Source: Clostridia bacterium
Lineage (GTDB): Bacteria; Bacillota; Clostridia; Oscillospirales; UBA644
Reading direction: 5' to 3'
DNA: 12,499 bases
Assembly (NCBI GenBank): GCA_017424085.1
Contig: JAFPBP010000166.1
Coordinates: 1-12,499, forward strand
Shown here: positions 6,440 to 12,499 of the stretch, piece after piece
Numbering within the stretch: position 1 is the stretch's first letter
Layout of the letters: the number at the start of each line of letters is the position of its first letter
Notes under the pieces: generated by a model
The model's database searches: none
Seen by the model: the letters and a program-made list of their open reading frames with translations, nothing else
Told to the model about the DNA's origin: nothing
Program-made: the position numbers and the translations under genes

Positions 6440-7375
6440 TCACCCCTCGGTGACCTCTTCCCGCGCACGCCCGATCTCCCGAATAAAGAGAGAATCCAGC
6501 TCGGTGAGCTTATAATTCTCACGGCAGATCAGAACGTCCATGGCGGTACGGTCGTAGCCGCGGATCCTCCGCTGGACCAATCCGTAGCGGTGCAGGATCT
6601 TTTTATGGACGGGAGAGGTGAGCATAAAGGTGGCGGGAACCGAGGACAGAACCTCCAGCCCGCTCGCCCGATCGTAGATGTACAGATGCTTGTTTACCGC
6701 CTCGGGGAATTCCCCGCTCCGAACCTCAGCCAGCGGAACCGAGGGCACGTAGGGGTCCCCGAATCCCACCTGCACGCAATCACAATCCACCAGATCGGAG
6801 AAGGACAGATCCTCCTTGTGCGCCAGCATATGCTGCTCCGACAAAAGCACAATGGGGTCAAACTCCCATACGTCCAGCGTCCGCAGTCCCTTTTCGGACA
6901 AAAACCGCTCGAAATAGGGCTCGTAGACCTTGGCGTATCGGATGATGCCCAGATCGTAGTTGTTCTGCAAAATGTTATTCAGCGCCTTGAGAGAGTTGGT
7001 TTCGCGGTAGTTAATGTCGATCTCCTTGGTCAGATCCAGCTCCGACACCAGATGCTTCAGAGCGTGGGCGGCGTAGCTTGCCCGAGGGATGGACACGTTC
7101 ATGCGAAGACGGTTGCGGGCGGAGGGATTGTAGATGGTCTCCACCTCCCGAACCTCGTCCAGGATCCGCGTGGCGTGGGAGAGGAAGATCTCCCCCTCGG
7201 GGGTGGGAACGATACCCTTGGAGGTGCGCTTGAAGATGGTGATCCCCAAGGAATCCTCCAGCTCCTTGATGGAACGGGACAGGCGGGGCTGACCCATATA
7301 CAGATTTTCCGCCGCCATGGTAATGGAGCGGGTGCGGGCTACCTCCACCGCATATTTCAGGTGCAGAAGGTTCAT
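6440..7375 (-). CDS. LysR-family transcriptional regulator
   Basis: 311 residues. Residues 1-60 form the winged helix-turn-helix (NLLHLKYAVEVARTRSIT, then AAENLYMGQPRLSRSIKELE and LFKRT-like IFKRTSKG); the rest is the periplasmic-binding-like effector domain with a typical hinge near residue 90. This family binds DNA as a tetramer and responds to a small metabolite. Start at 7375 is chosen because AAGGGAGA lies just upstream; an earlier ATG at 7432 would lie in the -35 of its promoter. It is transcribed in the same direction as adhE, 152 bases upstream, so it is not the classic divergent arrangement. The dyad in between and a shared half-site in both promoters suggest that it controls adhE and its own gene; the effector is unknown. 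Confidence 0.9.
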   Translation of the reverse strand: MNLLHLKYAVEVARTRSITMAAENLYMGQPRLSRSIKELEDSLGITIFKRTSKGIVPTPEGEIFLSHATRILDEVREVETIYNPSARNRLRMNVSIPRASYAAHALKHLVSELDLTKEIDINYRETNSLKALNNILQNNYDLGIIRYAKVYEPYFERFLSEKGLRTLDVWEFDPIVLLSEQHMLAHKEDLSFSDLVDCDCVQVGFGDPYVPSVPLAEVRSGEFPEAVNKHLYIYDRASGLEVLSSVPATFMLTSPVHKKILHRYGLVQRRIRGYDRTAMDVLICRENYKLTELDSLFIREIGRAREEVTEG

Positions 7376-7403
7376 AAATCTCTCCCTTTCGCGCTTTTCT
7401 TTT

Positions 7404-7432
7404 ATTTTACCATATTTTACGAAAAAAATCAA
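7404..7432 (-). promoter_or_regulatory. sigma-A promoter of the LysR gene
   Basis: Minus strand: TTGATT (7427-7432), 17-base spacer, TAAAAT (7404-7409). The spacer end and -10 read AAATATGGTA, the same ten bases as in the adhE promoter at the equivalent place. Confidence 0.7.
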
Positions 7433-7483
7433 GTCCCGACGGCATTTCCCAAAAATTTTTCTCTTTCCTTCGGGAATTTTCCG

Positions 7484-7522
7484 AAAAAAGCAAAGAATCC
7501 CTCTTGCAAAGAAGAGGGATTC
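7484..7522 (-). terminator. Terminator of thiT
   Basis: GAATCCCTCTT (7495-7505) and AAGAGGGATTC (7512-7522) form a perfect 11-bp stem with a 6-base loop. On the minus strand CTTTGCTTTTTT follows. It starts 18 bases after the thiT stop codon. Confidence 0.85.
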
Positions 7523-7540
7523 GTGATATAATATAGGTAA

Positions 7541-8131
7541 TTACAGCGCTTCGGGAGTGCGGCAGAAGGAAAAATTGCGGCGAAGCACGGGAAGAAGCAC
7601 GGCGAGGGATGCGGACAGGACCACGGTGATCACCGTTTCGGGGAGCATGTAGGTCATGTTGTAGAAGACCGCCCAGCTCAACGCGGTATACCCCTCTTCA
7701 GCCCACATGCCGAAGAATGCCCAGCCCGACAGAAAATGGAATGCGTACCGCAGGATGCAGACGAACAGGGAGCCCAGAACGGCGCGCACCGAATCGTTTC
7801 CGCGGAAAATGCCCGCAAAGCCGATCACGGTGTAGGCGAGGATGTAGTCCAGAAGGATGCTGCAGACCAGCACCATGGGGGAAAGTCCCCAGGAGCCCAT
7901 GCCTTCCATAAAGCCCATCATCAGCTGAAGCAGAGAATTGACGAAGGCACAGCACAGCCCCCATCGGGTTCCGAACAGCAGAGCTACCAGCACCACGGGC
8001 ACCATGGCGCCCAGGGTGACCGACCCACCCTGAGGCCAGAACTTCAGCGGCGTCCAGAGGGACAGCACGAAGGACAGAGCGACCATCAGGGCGCATACGG
8101 CGAGTTTGATCAACGAATCGTTTTTCTTCAT
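7541..8131 (-). CDS. thiT: Energy-coupled thiamine transporter, S component ThiT
   Basis: 196 residues, about six membrane segments. It shows ThiT (YuaJ) family signatures: WPQGGSVTLGAM at 32-43, LLDYILAY at 93-100, ILRYAFHFLSGWAFFGMW at 126-143 and FYNMTYMLPE at 156-165; the aromatic and histidine residues there line the thiamine pocket in known structures. The S component binds thiamine and works with a shared EcfA/EcfA'/EcfT module, which is not in this window. ATG 8131 has AAGGAGG 8 bases before it. The TPP riboswitch leader upstream independently confirms the substrate: expression falls when thiamine pyrophosphate is plentiful. Confidence 0.95.
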   Translation of the reverse strand: MKKNDSLIKLAVCALMVALSFVLSLWTPLKFWPQGGSVTLGAMVPVVLVALLFGTRWGLCCAFVNSLLQLMMGFMEGMGSWGLSPMVLVCSILLDYILAYTVIGFAGIFRGNDSVRAVLGSLFVCILRYAFHFLSGWAFFGMWAEEGYTALSWAVFYNMTYMLPETVITVVLSASLAVLLPVLRRNFSFCRTPEAL

Positions 8132-8176
8132 GAGAAAAACCTCCTTAAAATAATGTTAAAAACGAATTCTCGCCGT

Positions 8177-8210
8177 AAAAAAACCTCTTACCCGAAAATA
8201 GGCAAGAGGT
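8177..8210 (-). terminator. Regulatory terminator of the TPP riboswitch leader
   Basis: Minus strand: CCTCTTGCC (8201-8209) pairs with GGGTAAGAGG-type sequence (8184-8192) over 9 bp with one G-U, followed by seven T (8177-8183). It lies between the aptamer and the thiT ribosome binding site, the expression platform of a transcription-termination OFF switch. Confidence 0.87.
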
Positions 8211-8230
8211 GCTGTATCGAATGATACGAA

Positions 8231-8325
8231 TTGCAGCTTCCCTCCGCAGGCACTTGCTCCTGTTCAGGTTCAATGGGTTTCGGACTTCGGTCCGCTCTCA
8301 GCGCAGTATCAGCGCACCCCGGCAA
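8231..8325 (-). promoter_or_regulatory. TPP (THI-box) riboswitch aptamer controlling thiT
   Basis: On the minus strand the conserved THI-box blocks occur in order: GGGGTGCGCTGA, then CTGAGA (8296-8301), the P3 hairpin GGACC/GGTCC-like with loop GAA, ACCCATTGAACCTGA (core AACCTGA at 8264-8270), the P5 hairpin CAGG...CCTG, and GCGGAGGGAAGC. TTGC (8322-8325) and GCAA (8231-8234) can close P1. The RNA binds thiamine pyrophosphate directly. A promoter precedes it and a terminator follows. Confidence 0.96.
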
Positions 8326-8347
8326 AGATCTTCATTTTTACGGGCTT

Positions 8348-8376
8348 ATTATAGCACGGTTTTTCCGAAAAGTAAA
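8348..8376 (-). promoter_or_regulatory. sigma-A promoter of the thiT riboswitch leader
   Basis: Minus strand: TTTACT (8371-8376), 17-base spacer, TATAAT (8348-8353). The predicted start near 8341 is about 16 bases before the aptamer. Confidence 0.85.
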
Positions 8377-8436
8377 GACCCTTTTTTATTTTGTTACCGA
8401 TTTGTCGAAAAATATCATCTTCGGGAGGAACCTCTC

Positions 8437-9324
8437 TTGAAACACGTCTTCATCCTCAACCCCAAAGCGGGCTTCCGCAGAACCGAGCAAATGACCCAAC
8501 TGATCCGCGAAAAATTCGGAGACTCCGCCATCGTGCGCTTCACCGAGCGGGCGGGGCACGCCTTCGAGATCGCAAAGGAATACGACGACGCCGTCATCTA
8601 CGCCGTGGGCGGGGACGGGACGGTCAACGAGGTTTTGTGCGGCATGGCAGGGTCGGATAACACCCTGTGCGTTTTGCCCGAGGGAAGCGGTAACGATTTC
8701 GTCCGGACCCTGTACGACCACGTTCCGAAATCCAAGCGAAACGCAAAGTACCTTCTGCGCGATCCCGAAACGCTGAAGCCCCGCACCATCGACTACGGCA
8801 AGGTCAACGAAAAAGCCTTCGTGAACATTGCCTCGGTGGGCTTCGACGCAGAGGTGGTTCGAAACTCGGAGCGTTTTAAGAACAACCCCATCCTGCGGCG
8901 GATCAGCTACATTCTCGCCATCTTCTACACCATCTTCCATTATCGGGGCACCGATCTGGAGGGCGAGATCGACGGGGTTCCCTTCAAGCAAAAAGCCCTG
9001 CTTCTCTGCATCGCCAACGGCGTTTATTACGGCGGCGGCGTGCCCATTGCTCCCGGCGCAGATCTGTCCGACGGAAAATTCGACACCTACCTCATCGACG
9101 ACGTCACCCCTTTCACCTTCCTCTGCATTCTCCCCCTCCTCTCCTTCGGATGGCATACGAAGGTCAAGTACGTCCATCATTTCCGCGCCGAAAGGATCAC
9201 CCTCAAGGGGGAAAATCTGACGCTGAATCTGGACGGGGAATTATCCGACGCAAAAGAAGTGACGTTGGAAATGGTACATCACGGGCTGAACGTTCTCACC
9301 CCTCAAGGAAAGGAATCCGTATGA
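8437..9324 (+). CDS. Diacylglycerol kinase-family lipid kinase (DgkB/YegS-like)
   Basis: 295 residues. The catalytic domain shows NPKAGF at 8-13, GGDGTVNEV at 58-66 (nucleotide-binding GGDGT), PEGSGNDFVR at 81-90, GFDAEVV near 135-141 and the C-terminal DGE at 266-268, all typical of this soluble lipid kinase family. In Bacillota DgkB phosphorylates diacylglycerol released by lipoteichoic-acid synthesis and returns it to phosphatidic acid at the membrane face; the exact lipid here is inferred. Start: TTG at 8437 lies 6 bases after GGGAGGAA, whereas the longer open frame upstream runs through the divergent thiT promoter and riboswitch. It is divergent from thiT. I see no convincing promoter; a TTGTTA/TATCAT pair would start RNA inside the ribosome binding site. 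Its stop overlaps the next gene by ATGA. Confidence 0.92.
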   Translation: MKHVFILNPKAGFRRTEQMTQLIREKFGDSAIVRFTERAGHAFEIAKEYDDAVIYAVGGDGTVNEVLCGMAGSDNTLCVLPEGSGNDFVRTLYDHVPKSKRNAKYLLRDPETLKPRTIDYGKVNEKAFVNIASVGFDAEVVRNSERFKNNPILRRISYILAIFYTIFHYRGTDLEGEIDGVPFKQKALLLCIANGVYYGGGVPIAPGADLSDGKFDTYLIDDVTPFTFLCILPLLSFGWHTKVKYVHHFRAERITLKGENLTLNLDGELSDAKEVTLEMVHHGLNVLTPQGKESV

Positions 9325-10250
9325 AAAAAATTCTCTCTCTTATTCTGATCACCCTTCTGTTGCTTTCCTGCGCTGCCTGCTCCCACCCCATCGTTTACGG
9401 GGAGGAGGAAGCGGTCCATAACTGGCTCACCCAACGCACGCAGGGATATACGGCGGTGAAATCCACCTCCCGCATGATGCTCTATAACGTGGACGATCAT
9501 TTCTCCCTTCAGTTCAATACGGGCAGCAACGGCTATCCTCAGCTGAAGATCGAGGATCAGATGAAATACATCGTCGCCACCGAAAACTCCATCCTCTCCC
9601 TCTACGACGGAGAGACCCTCTTCACCCAATCCACCCATCAGAACACGGTCTTCGACCCCTACCGCAACGCTTATACCCCCTCCATGAAGGTCTACAGAAA
9701 GGACGACACCCACTTCCGCGTCTTCCTTTATCTCTACGGTGCAGTCACCGACTTTTATCCCATTCCGCTCCTTCTGACCGTGGAGCAGTACGAGGCAATG
9801 CTCCCCATCGTCAACGCCTACACCAAGGAGCAGGAGGAGATCGCCATCGAGGAAATGATGCCCGCCTTCAACTATACGCAGGAATTCATGAACCTGTATC
9901 CCGCCAAGTATTTCTCCGATAAGGCGTCCAACCCCAACGGCGGAGTTTTTTATCAGTACACGGGGGAGGCGTCGGAGCACATGTCCGAATACCGTACCCT
10001 CTTCAAGAAGCTGAACCTGACCGAGCAGGATTGGAGAAAATCCTTTGAATCCCTGGGTTACACGGGGCAAAAGGAGACCCTGCAGATCGTCTATTTCGAT
10101 ATCTCCATCGGGGACACGCAGATCACCCTGGACTTCCACAAGTCCGATTCCTACACCTCGGACGCATGGAAGGCTCTCGGCAAGGACTTCACCTACACCT
10201 TCTGCCCCTCCCTCTCTCTGCAGGAATTCATGATCGTCAATCAGGACTGA
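9321..10250 (+). CDS. Putative lipoprotein of unknown function
   Basis: 309 residues. The N-terminus, MKKILSLILITLLLLSC, is a lipoprotein signal: two lysines, a hydrophobic run, and a lipobox LLSC with C17 as the likely lipidated residue (C20 in CAAC is an alternative). The mature part is hydrophilic with many aromatic residues and no motif I recognise; it should sit on the outer face of the membrane. Its ATG overlaps the TGA of the lipid-kinase gene (ATGA), so translation is coupled, and a terminator follows directly. The coupling hints at a role in envelope lipid or teichoic-acid metabolism, but this is inference only. Confidence 0.85.
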   Translation: MKKILSLILITLLLLSCAACSHPIVYGEEEAVHNWLTQRTQGYTAVKSTSRMMLYNVDDHFSLQFNTGSNGYPQLKIEDQMKYIVATENSILSLYDGETLFTQSTHQNTVFDPYRNAYTPSMKVYRKDDTHFRVFLYLYGAVTDFYPIPLLLTVEQYEAMLPIVNAYTKEQEEIAIEEMMPAFNYTQEFMNLYPAKYFSDKASNPNGGVFYQYTGEASEHMSEYRTLFKKLNLTEQDWRKSFESLGYTGQKETLQIVYFDISIGDTQITLDFHKSDSYTSDAWKALGKDFTYTFCPSLSLQEFMIVNQD

Positions 10251-10288
10251 AAAACGCCCGCACGAAGCTGTTCGTGCGGGCTTTTTTT
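10251..10288. terminator. Bidirectional terminator between the lipoprotein gene and the bactofilin operon
   Basis: GCCCGCACGAA (10256-10266) and TTCGTGCGGGC (10271-10281) form a perfect 11-bp stem with a 4-base loop. Seven T follow on the plus strand (10282-10288). On the minus strand GTTTTTC follows, so it serves both convergent units. Confidence 0.95.
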
Positions 10289-10412
10289 AATGGCGGGTCA
10301 GATCGCGGAGGGTATCCTTAATGCGACGGCAGGTCTCCTGTCGCCGCATCTCCGATTCCCGTCCCGCGGGATGGGGGAACTGCCCGTTTCTGCGTTTGCG
10401 GCGTTGGTTCAT
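10287..10412 (-). CDS. Small Arg-rich ORF, 41 aa, coupled to the bactofilin gene
   Basis: ATG at 10412 overlaps the bactofilin stop codon as ATGA, and GAGAAGG lies 7-10 bases before it. The protein opens MNQRRKRRNG and contains REMRRQE-like basic/acidic helix sequence (residues 18-38), ending DLTRH. It has no signal peptide or membrane segment and is strongly basic at the N-terminus. The frame ends exactly at the edge of the operon terminator, fitting a real last gene. I recognise no family. A chance ORF in GC-rich DNA remains possible; the three context features (overlap, ribosome binding site, terminator spacing) make it better than chance. Confidence 0.55.
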   Translation of the reverse strand: MNQRRKRRNGQFPHPAGRESEMRRQETCRRIKDTLRDLTRH

Positions 10413-11158
10413 GCTTCGACCTTCTCCCGTTGCTTGACCTCAGCAGAGGGGTCCACGGTCAAGGTGCCCGTGTATTCCACCTTTTCGATGCGGCAGAATT
10501 CTCCGATGACCACGTCCCGACCGCGAACGGTCTTGCATTCGGTGGCGATCAGCTCCACCGTATCCCCCTCGATGACCGTGCCCCGCAGAATGCCGGGAGC
10601 AGTCTTTTTTCCAAAAAGATTGCGGAAAAATCCGAAATCCTTCTCTTCACAACGCACGAAAATGGAGGTACCGCCGATGACGCCCACCCGCAGGCTCTCG
10701 TTTTTGCGGGACAGAGAAAGCCTGACCGTCTCTCCGTTGATCATGCCGCCCACGGTGCCGCCGCCGCTTACGGAGACAGAATCCCCCTCCACGTCGCCCT
10801 CGGTGGAAATGCCGCCCGACAGACGGATCTCGCCGCCGCGGATGCCTTTGACCGCCTTCAGCGCCCCCGAAATGGAGACCGTATTCCCCGTCACCGTGCC
10901 GTCCACGTGGCAGGAGCCCGAGACCCGAACCTCGTCGCCGCTCAGATCGCCGTCGCAACGAAAGGCGCCCGAGCAGGAGACCTTACCCTTGCAGATCACC
11001 GAGCCGTGGGCGCGGACAGAGCCCGAAACGCGGAATTGGTCGCAACGGATGGTGTCCTGCACCGAAAGGCTTCCGCTGCAGGCGACCGTAGCGTAATCAC
11101 CGCCCGCGAGAACGCCGCTTCCCGCAAATTTCATATCGTTTTTGTTGTTGTGTTCCAT
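10409..11158 (-). CDS. Bactofilin-like polymer-forming cytoskeletal protein (YhbE/YhbF-like)
   Basis: About 249 residues. Residues 10 to about 140 are short glycine/serine/valine-rich repeats (such as VSGSVRAHGSV and LSGDEVRVSGS), the pattern of a right-handed beta-helix that polymerises into filaments. The C-terminal part (about 150-240) includes EGDTVELIATECKTVRG, VVIGEFCRIEKVEY and GTLTVDPSAEV, as in the Bacillus YhbE/YhbF proteins. Those are encoded beside yhbD, as here, and have been linked to flagellar assembly in B. subtilis. Start: ATG 11158 has AAAGGA 8 bases before it; an ATG at 11167 overlapping the yhbD stop as ATGA is the alternative (three residues longer). Only one bactofilin is present, against two in B. 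subtilis. Confidence 0.87.
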   Translation of the reverse strand: MEHNNKNDMKFAGSGVLAGGDYATVACSGSLSVQDTIRCDQFRVSGSVRAHGSVICKGKVSCSGAFRCDGDLSGDEVRVSGSCHVDGTVTGNTVSISGALKAVKGIRGGEIRLSGGISTEGDVEGDSVSVSGGGTVGGMINGETVRLSLSRKNESLRVGVIGGTSIFVRCEEKDFGFFRNLFGKKTAPGILRGTVIEGDTVELIATECKTVRGRDVVIGEFCRIEKVEYTGTLTVDPSAEVKQREKVEA

Positions 11159-11163
11159 CAGAT

Positions 11164-11550
11164 TCATCCTTTCCGTTCAAACAGCGCCGCGATCCGTTGG
11201 GTGATCTCCTCCCGCTCGGATCCGTTTTCCGCATAAATTCCCCGAATTTCCTCCCAAAGGAAGGTTTTTTCTCCCGACGAGGTCACGATCCGCAGGCGCG
11301 GCTCACTTTCATCGGGCACCAGCGTTGCCGCCAGGTCGTCCAGGGAGGTATTTTCTCCCCGCGATAAGATCTGCTCAATGCGGGCGCAGATGGTCTCCTC
11401 CACAAAGAAGGTCTCCTGCCCCGTTTCGGTGGCGGTTTTGATGAACCAATCCTCGGGGATCAGTCCCTTGCGCTTCCAGCGATACAAAGCCCCGTAGGAA
11501 ATGCCGTACCGCTGCAGTAAATCCTTTTTCGAGATCAGCTTGGTATCCAC
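11164..11550 (-). CDS. yhbD: YhbD-like protein (DUF4004) with MerR-like helix-turn-helix
   Basis: 128 residues. The N-terminus (M)DTKLISKKDLLQRYGISYGA, followed by LYRWKRKGLIPEDWF, is a MerR-like DNA-binding head; TGQETFF near 43-49 is a family signature. The rest is helical with a short C-terminal domain. YhbD proteins are encoded next to bactofilins in many Bacillota; the biochemical role is not known to me, and regulation of the operon is a fair inference. Start: GTG 11550 is preceded by AAGGAGA at 6 bases; the longer ORF to 11622 lacks a ribosome binding site. A 13-bp palindrome lies 17 bases upstream of the start. Its end overlaps or abuts the bactofilin gene. Confidence 0.85.
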   Translation of the reverse strand: MDTKLISKKDLLQRYGISYGALYRWKRKGLIPEDWFIKTATETGQETFFVEETICARIEQILSRGENTSLDDLAATLVPDESEPRLRIVTSSGEKTFLWEEIRGIYAENGSEREEITQRIAALFERKG

Positions 11551-11567
11551 GAAAATCTCCTTCCTGC

Positions 11568-11580
11568 GTAACATTGTTAC
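11568..11580. promoter_or_regulatory. Palindrome GTAAC-ATT-GTTAC upstream of yhbD
   Basis: A perfect 5-bp inverted repeat with a 3-base centre lies just before the yhbD ribosome binding site. It could be an operator for YhbD itself or for another regulator. No clear yhbD promoter is visible: a TTGACA on the minus strand at 11583-11588 has no -10 at a usable distance. Confidence 0.4.
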
Positions 11581-11630
11581 GATGTCAAGAGGGGATGCAA
11601 AAATAACATACTTTCTTAACAATCAATGCC

Positions 11631-11659
11631 TTGACAATCGGACGGCGGTTTGCTATAAT
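11631..11659 (+). promoter_or_regulatory. Perfect-consensus sigma-A promoter of the GH36-like gene
   Basis: TTGACA (11631-11636), 17-base spacer, TATAAT (11654-11659), with start expected near 11666. Exact 8-bp inverted repeats, TTTCTTAA (11612-11619) and TTAAGAAA (11659-11666), flank it, which suggests a repressor site pair. Confidence 0.93.
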
Positions 11660-11688
11660 TAAGAAAAAAACGGGAGGAAGCGCATTTC

Positions 11689-12499
11689 ATGAAACGGTTG
11701 CAATATGCGGATTTTTTGGTATCGGACGAGGAGGGGACCCTGCATTCGATCCGAGAACGGGGCTGCATCGGAGGACAGGTGGAGATTCGGGAGTCGGATC
11801 TGGACGAGGGGTACGTCTGCCGAGTGACCGCCCATCGGATGGGGGGATTGCACCCCGACCAAGCGGTGGCCCTTCGCATTTCCTGCGCCCCCGAGCAATT
11901 CTTCGCCATCGAAGCACATTCCTCCTTCTGGTGCCGTCCCGCCTGGGGAGAGACCCTTGCAGACCTGCCCGCCCGCGTGCAGATGCTGGTCTTCCGCCGG
12001 GGGGATAAATACGTCTGCGTGCTTCCCCTGTGCGGAGACACCTTCAAGACTCTGATCCGAGGCTGGGACGGAGGCTTTGAATGTTATTTATACGCCAACG
12101 TATCGGGATTGACCGATTGCGCCGACCAGCCTGCCTTTTTGTGCACCGAGGCAGACCGTCCCTTCGACGCCATCCGTGCCGCCGCAAGACAGGCAGGCAC
12201 CGCCATGGGAAGGACCGTTCCCCTGCGGGAAGAGCGCACCCTCTCCCCCGTGTTCTCCACCTTGGGCTGGTGCTCCTGGGACTCCTTCCAGATTCGGGTC
12301 AACCACGAGGGCCTGCTGGAAAAGGCGGCGGAATTCCGCCACAAGAGCGTGCCCGTGGGCTTTGCCATCATTGACGACATGTGGGCAGACGCCCCTCATC
12401 TGAATGAAATACCCGAGGATGCCTCCTTCCACGACATGGTCCACGAAATGCACCGCACCACTCTGAACGCCTTCGAGGGAGACCCCAAGCGCTTCCCCC
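11689..12499 (+). CDS. GH36 / raffinose-synthase (Sip1)-like glycosidase, 3' end outside the window
   Basis: An open frame of 270 visible residues with no stop, running off the right edge. The protein opens MKRLQYADFLVSDEEG. The key visible features are LGWCSWDSFQ (about residues 194-203) and GFAIIDDMWAD (about 224-234), which correspond to the GW(C)xWD and IIDDGW segments of the raffinose-synthase/alkaline alpha-galactosidase branch of GH36; the N-terminal 180 residues would be the beta-sandwich domain. These enzymes act on alpha-galactosides. Hydrolysis rather than raffinose synthesis is more likely in a bacterium, but the substrate is inferred. The GGGAGG ribosome binding site is 11 bases before ATG. 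There is no signal peptide, so it acts in the cytoplasm. Strong own promoter, divergent from yhbD. Confidence 0.85.
   Translation, partial: MKRLQYADFLVSDEEGTLHSIRERGCIGGQVEIRESDLDEGYVCRVTAHRMGGLHPDQAVALRISCAPEQFFAIEAHSSFWCRPAWGETLADLPARVQMLVFRRGDKYVCVLPLCGDTFKTLIRGWDGGFECYLYANVSGLTDCADQPAFLCTEADRPFDAIRAAARQAGTAMGRTVPLREERTLSPVFSTLGWCSWDSFQIRVNHEGLLEKAAEFRHKSVPVGFAIIDDMWADAPHLNEIPEDASFHDMVHEMHRTTLNAFEGDPKRFP

Noticed and set aside
7527..7532. TATAAT on the plus strand
   Set aside because: No -35 at a usable distance and no plus-strand gene downstream.
8391..8418. TTGTTA-N16-TATCAT as promoter of the lipid kinase
   Set aside because: The start site would fall inside the ribosome binding site, leaving almost no leader; too weak to call.
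8209..8436. N-terminal extension of the lipid kinase
   Set aside because: It overlaps the divergent thiT promoter and TPP aptamer; a TTG start with a good ribosome binding site lies at 8437.
11583..11588. Minus-strand TTGACA as -35 of yhbD
   Set aside because: At 16-20 bases downstream there is only the ribosome binding site, no -10-like hexamer.
1..12499. CRISPR arrays, tRNA/rRNA genes, insertion sequences, phage or defence genes
   Set aside because: No regularly spaced repeats, cloverleaf-like or rRNA sequence, transposase or integrase frames were seen on either strand.

Overview
The window looks like chromosome of a fermentative, endospore-forming Clostridia-type Bacillota. Evidence: a SpoVM-like micro-gene, a bifunctional AdhE, an ECF-type thiamine transporter behind a TPP riboswitch, a YhbD/bactofilin pair, Gram-positive-style lipoprotein and strong AGGAGG-type ribosome binding sites. 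Coding DNA is fairly GC-rich, while the intergenic promoters are AT-rich. I see no integrase, transposase, CRISPR array, tRNA or rRNA. The genus cannot be told from the sequence.

Layout. 1-897 (+) is the 3' part of an M14 cell-wall peptidase. It is followed by a hairpin, a decayed partial copy of the same gene's 3' end, and a strong bidirectional terminator. 1305-1886 (-) is a PgsA-type CDP-alcohol phosphotransferase with its own promoter. 2057-2131 (-) is a 24-codon spoVM-like gene with its own terminator and a possible sporulation promoter. 2192-6287 (-) holds adhE, an APH-like kinase and a HAD phosphatase in one direction; a good sigma-A promoter lies before adhE and an internal hairpin lies before the HAD gene. 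6440-7375 (-) is a LysR regulator. A dyad between it and adhE, plus a shared half-site in both promoters, suggests that it controls adhE and itself. 7541-8131 (-) is thiT with a full TPP riboswitch leader (promoter, aptamer, terminator). Divergent from it, 8437-10250 (+) is a diacylglycerol/lipid kinase translationally coupled to an unknown lipoprotein. A bidirectional terminator separates this from a minus-strand operon at 10287-11550: yhbD-like regulator, bactofilin, and a 41-aa Arg-rich ORF. At the right edge (+, from 11689) starts a GH36/raffinose-synthase-like gene behind a perfect-consensus sigma-A promoter.

How they fit together. The themes are envelope maintenance and lipid metabolism (M14 peptidase, PgsA, lipid kinase, bactofilin), fermentation (LysR-AdhE), sporulation (SpoVM), vitamin uptake (ThiT) and sugar use (GH36). 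I find no wholly new multi-gene system. The most original items are the SpoVM micro-gene, the adhE-kinase pairing with a readable regulator-site architecture, the 41-aa ORF coupled to the bactofilin, and the gene remnant behind the M14 peptidase.
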